A DNA stretch of 64,000 nucleotides. It comes from Nocardioides sp. W7. GTDB lineage: Bacteria > Actinomycetota > Actinomycetes > Propionibacteriales > Nocardioidaceae. The notes under the pieces were generated by a model. The model was not told where the DNA came from and searched no databases. It saw only the letters and a program-made list of their open reading frames with translations. This document shows, one piece after another, positions 61,417-64,000 of the stretch (the stretch's first letter is position 1; every line of letters begins with the position of its first letter). The translations under genes and the position numbers were made by a program. The DNA is taken from positions 3,472,001-3,536,000 of the forward strand of contig NZ_CP095078.1 in assembly GCF_022919075.1 (NCBI RefSeq), given 5' to 3'.

Positions 61417-62281
61417 GACCCGCGAGCGGGACCAGCTGCCGGCCCGGGTCACGATGCCGCTGCTGACCCTGATCACGCAGCAGTCGCTCGACGAGGACTA
61501 CCTCCATGCCGCCGAGCGCCGGATCGCGCAAGGAGGTGTCGAGCCGCCCGCTCGCCGGTCCCGTCGTACGGCCGCGGTGGTCGTGGTCGCCGCCGTCTTC
61601 GGGATCCTGGTGACGATCGCCGCGGTGCAGACGAACCGCAACGCCGACACCGTCGACGCCAGCCGGGCGAGCCTGATCGAGCGGAACCGGACCCAGCGTG
61701 AGTCGGTCGCGAGACAGCAGGAGCAGATCGCGGAGCTGCGCGAGCAGAACGCAAAGCTCGACGAGAGGCTCGTCGCCACGGACGCCGCCCTGCAGTCGGC
61801 GGAGGCCGCCAACGAGCGTCTCCAGGTCCGCACCGGTCGCGTCGCCGTCCGTGGCCCCGGGGTCCGGATCACGGTCGACGACCCGGACCAGGGCGAGGAG
61901 CGGATCCGCAAGGAGGACCTGTTCCTGCTGATCAACGGCCTGTGGGAGTCGGGTGCGGAGGCGATCTCGCTCAACGGCCACCGGCTGGGCGTGCTGACCT
62001 CGATCAACAACTCCGACGTCGCGATCAACGTCGAGTCGTCCGCGCTGCTGCCGCCGTACACCCTGGAGGCGATCGGCAACGTCGGCACCCTCGGCGCCGA
62101 CCTGCTCGACACGTCGAGCTTCGCGACCTTCGACGCGCTGCAGGATCGCTACGGCTTTGGCTTCGACATGGACAATGATGACGCGATCGTGCTGGCGGCG
62201 GCGCGGGCGAAGCGCCTGCGCAACGCCTCGCTGCCGACGATCGCACCGGACCGACGCACCAACGAGGGGACCACACCGTGA
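61409..62281 (+). CDS. DUF881 family protein 1
   Basis: 290 residues: cytoplasmic N-terminus, one membrane helix (TAAVVVVAAVFGILVTIAAV), a coiled coil (QQEQIAELREQNAKLDERL) and an extracytoplasmic DUF881 domain (GPGVRITVDD, LLINGLWESGAEAISLNGHRL, PPYTLEAIGN). The family is linked to the Z-ring and envelope in Gram-positives but unassigned. Mycobacterial Rv1823 holds this position. Confidence 0.92.
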   Translation: MPETRERDQLPARVTMPLLTLITQQSLDEDYLHAAERRIAQGGVEPPARRSRRTAAVVVVAAVFGILVTIAAVQTNRNADTVDASRASLIERNRTQRESVARQQEQIAELREQNAKLDERLVATDAALQSAEAANERLQVRTGRVAVRGPGVRITVDDPDQGEERIRKEDLFLLINGLWESGAEAISLNGHRLGVLTSINNSDVAINVESSALLPPYTLEAIGNVGTLGADLLDTSSFATFDALQDRYGFGFDMDNDDAIVLAAARAKRLRNASLPTIAPDRRTNEGTTP

Positions 62282-62610
62282 TCGCCGCACTCGGGTTGTT
62301 CGTGGGAATCGTCCTCGGACTGGTGTTCGAGCCCGACGTGCCCCAGAGCCTGGAGCCGTACCTGCCGATCGCGGTGGTGGCTGCCCTCGACGCGGTCTTC
62401 GGCGGCCTGCGCGCCTACCTGGACGGCATCTTCGACGACAAGGTGTTCGTCGTCTCGTTCGTCAGCAACGTCGTCATCGCGGCCTCGATCGTCTACCTCG
62501 GCGACCAGCTCGGTGTCGGCGGACAGCTCTCGACCGGCGTCATCGTCGTCCTCGGGATCCGGATCTTCTCCAACGCCGCCGCGATCCGGAGGCACCTGTT
62601 CCATGCCTGA
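62278..62610 (+). CDS. sbp: Small basic protein (Sbp, DUF1290)
   Basis: 110 residues, three hydrophobic helices (AALGLFVGIVLGLVF, LPIAVVAALDAVFGGLRAYL, VVIAASIVYLGDQLG), matching Sbp length and the family FGGLRAYLDGIFDDKVFVVSF block. Always between two DUF881 genes in actinobacteria. GTG 62278 overlaps DUF881-1 by GTGA; 8-bp overlap with DUF881-2. Confidence 0.95.
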   Translation: MIAALGLFVGIVLGLVFEPDVPQSLEPYLPIAVVAALDAVFGGLRAYLDGIFDDKVFVVSFVSNVVIAASIVYLGDQLGVGGQLSTGVIVVLGIRIFSNAAAIRRHLFHA

Positions 62611-63355
62611 GGACCCGACTCCCGTGCCCCTGTCCGGGCGCCAGCGGCTGCTCCGGGCGATGAGCCGGCCCTCCCGTGGGCAGGCCATCGTGGGCGTCCT
62701 GCTGGGCGTGCTGGCCTTCGCGGGGATCACCCAGGTCCGCGACACCCAGGTCGACGAGGCCGACTTCGCGGGCTACCGCGAGCAGGACCTGATCGACGTG
62801 CTCACCGGGCTGGCCGGTACCAGCCAGCGGGCCGAGGCCGAGATCTCGCGCCTCGAGGACACCCGCGACGACCTGCTCTCCGACTCCGACCGCCGTCAGG
62901 CGGCGCTGAGCCAGGCCCGCACGGAGGCCGAGACCCTGCGGATCCTGGCCGGCCAGGTGCCGGTCACCGGACCCGGGCTGCGGATCACGATCAAGGAGGT
63001 CACCTCGCAGGTCAGCGCGGAGACCCTGCTCGACATGGTGCAGGAGCTGCGCACCGGCAGTGCCGAGGCGATCCAGGTCAACGGCCGGGTCCGGCTGATC
63101 GCCCAGAGCTCGTTCTCCGAGGGTGACGGGGGCGTCATCATCGACGGCCAGCAGCTCGAGCCGCCGTACGTCTTCGACGTCATCGGCGACCCGCACAGCC
63201 TGGAGGGTGCGCTCACCTTCCCGCTCGGCCCGCGCTACCAGGTCGAGACGGTCGACGGCGGCCGGCTCACCTTCAAGGACGACGGGCCGCTGGAGATCAC
63301 CGCGGTCCGCGACCCCGAGGATCCGGTGTACGCCCAGCAAGCCTCCGGGCAGTAA
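62603..63355 (+). CDS. DUF881 family protein 2
   Basis: 250 residues: one membrane helix (AIVGVLLGVLAFAGITQV), coiled coil (AEAEISRLEDTRDDLLSDSDR) and DUF881 domain (GPGLRITIKE, MVQELRTGSAEAIQVNGRVR, EPPYVFDVIGDPHSLEGAL). ATG 62603 lies within the end of sbp, so translation is coupled. Corresponds to Rv1825. Confidence 0.93.
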   Translation: MPEDPTPVPLSGRQRLLRAMSRPSRGQAIVGVLLGVLAFAGITQVRDTQVDEADFAGYREQDLIDVLTGLAGTSQRAEAEISRLEDTRDDLLSDSDRRQAALSQARTEAETLRILAGQVPVTGPGLRITIKEVTSQVSAETLLDMVQELRTGSAEAIQVNGRVRLIAQSSFSEGDGGVIIDGQQLEPPYVFDVIGDPHSLEGALTFPLGPRYQVETVDGGRLTFKDDGPLEITAVRDPEDPVYAQQASGQ

Positions 63356-63406
63356 CCTGCCGGGGCAGCACCGCACCACCCGACCGCTCGCACCAGAGGA
63401 GACATC

Positions 63407-63793
63407 TTGTACCCCGACGACCTTCAGTACACCTCCGAGCACGAGTGGCTGCGGTCTCCCGGTGAGCAGGAGGGCTCGGTCCGGGTCGGTATCACCCACT
63501 TCGCCCAGGACGCACTCGGCGACATCGTCTACGTGTCGCTCCCCGAGGTCGGCGACACCATCGAGGCCGGCAGCACCTGCGGCGAGCTGGAGTCGACGAA
63601 GTCGGTGAGTGATGTCTACGCGCCGGTCACCGGCGAGGTCGTCGCCCGCAACGAGACACTGGACGCGACGCCGGAGCTGGTCAACAACGACCCGTACGCC
63701 GCCGGCTGGCTCTTCGAAGTGGTCCCCTCGGACCCCACGCAGCTCGACGAGCTGATGGGCGCGGTGGAGTACGTCGCGTCCCTGGACGCCTGA
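63407..63793 (+). CDS. gcvH: Glycine cleavage system H protein
   Basis: 128 residues, the usual length. Lipoyl-lysine is Lys65 in ESTKSVSDVYAP; the fold is continuous from YTSEHEWL to GWLFEV. It shuttles the aminomethyl group between GcvP, GcvT and GcvL; those genes are not in the window. TTG 63407 follows AGAGGAGAC. As in mycobacteria it lies between DUF881-2 and the FHA gene. Confidence 0.97.
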   Translation: MYPDDLQYTSEHEWLRSPGEQEGSVRVGITHFAQDALGDIVYVSLPEVGDTIEAGSTCGELESTKSVSDVYAPVTGEVVARNETLDATPELVNNDPYAAGWLFEVVPSDPTQLDELMGAVEYVASLDA

Positions 63794-63920
63794 GCCCGGT
63801 TCGGCTTGAGCCGCGGGCCGGGGCTGATAGGTTCGGACAACCGTCAACCTCAGCCCGGCCTTGAGGGTTCTGCCTTGAGGGACCTGGGGTATCGATAAGC
63901 CCGACTTCGGAGGATGACCG

Positions 63921-64000
63921 ATGCCGTTCTGCACAGCGTGTGGCAGGCAGAACCCCGACGACGCCCGATTCTGCTCCCAGTGCGGCACCCGCCTGCTGAG
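63921..64000 (+). CDS. Zinc-ribbon protein, probable GarA-like FHA protein, 3' end missing
   Basis: Only 26 residues before the window ends: MPFCTACGRQNPDDARFCSQ and CGTRLL, a CxxC...CxxC zinc ribbon. AGGATG precedes ATG 63921. In mycobacteria gcvH is followed by garA (FHA), and zinc-ribbon/FHA fusions occupy this place in related genera, so an FHA domain is expected but is not visible here. Confidence 0.7.
   Translation, partial: MPFCTACGRQNPDDARFCSQCGTRLL

Overview
The window is very GC-rich with actinobacterial codon use, frequent GTG/TTG starts and dense 4-bp start/stop overlaps. Its right edge (CDP-alcohol phosphotransferase, DUF881, small basic protein, DUF881, gcvH, zinc-ribbon/FHA start) has the same order as the Mycobacterium pgsA2-Rv1823-Rv1824-Rv1825-gcvH-garA block. 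Together with DUF4193 and the style of the NRPS and F420-0-type genes, this points to a chromosome of a Propionibacteriales-type actinomycete (Nocardioides-like; genus is inference). No rRNA, tRNA, CRISPR, prophage or replication origin was recognised. No gene-free stretch exceeds 300 bp; the longest are about 200-245 bp (883-1101, 2073-2315, 7314-7515, 54555-54768, 58092-58296).

Layout. 1-7.3 kb holds stress and signalling genes: a truncated MalT-like ATPase regulator, DUF7144 and DUF1269 membrane proteins, a GAP-family protein, a universal stress protein, a thioredoxin-reductase-like flavoprotein with a degenerate receiver, an NTF2-like protein and a stand-alone BLUF photoreceptor. 7.5-9.2 kb holds a DUF3494 ice-binding-type secreted protein translationally overlapped with a class F sortase. 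9.3-12.4 kb holds a large secreted M14 carboxypeptidase. 12.5-21.5 kb holds a complete catecholate siderophore operon of enterobactin type (dhbA/C/E/B equivalents, a Ser-specific C-A-T-TE NRPS and a PPTase) behind an IdeR/DmdR-like iron box. 21.6-25 kb holds a class A beta-lactamase-like serine hydrolase and a MarR/MFS efflux pair with a clear operator. 25.5-27.4 kb holds an RsbQ/RsbP-like pair. 27.5-31.1 kb holds a FecBCD-type ABC transporter (closest to the putative F420-0 family) with a methyltransferase.

31.2-44.4 kb carries secreted proteins, a histidine kinase, a secreted EEP-family protein, a DUF2804 protein, a cardiolipin-synthase-like PLD, a frameshifted AI-2E transporter, a holin-phosphodiesterase fusion, and SHOCT and holin membrane proteins. 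44.6-54.6 kb has two SpoIIE phosphatases, a four-gene glycosyltransferase cassette with 4-bp overlaps, TauE/SafE and a zinc alcohol dehydrogenase. 54.8-56.5 kb has a GreA/B-like protein and a glycerophosphotransferase separated by a 156-bp MITE-like element. 56.6-64 kb has two lipoproteins, a CBS/CNNM pair and the conserved envelope/gcvH/FHA block.

The most notable cross-cutting signal is a 17-bp palindrome, TCACC-N7-GGTGA, found in four intergenic regions: upstream of DUF1269/GAP, Usp/flavoprotein, the SHOCT protein, and the holin/SpoIIE pair. It suggests a shared regulon of small stress and membrane proteins whose regulator is not identified.
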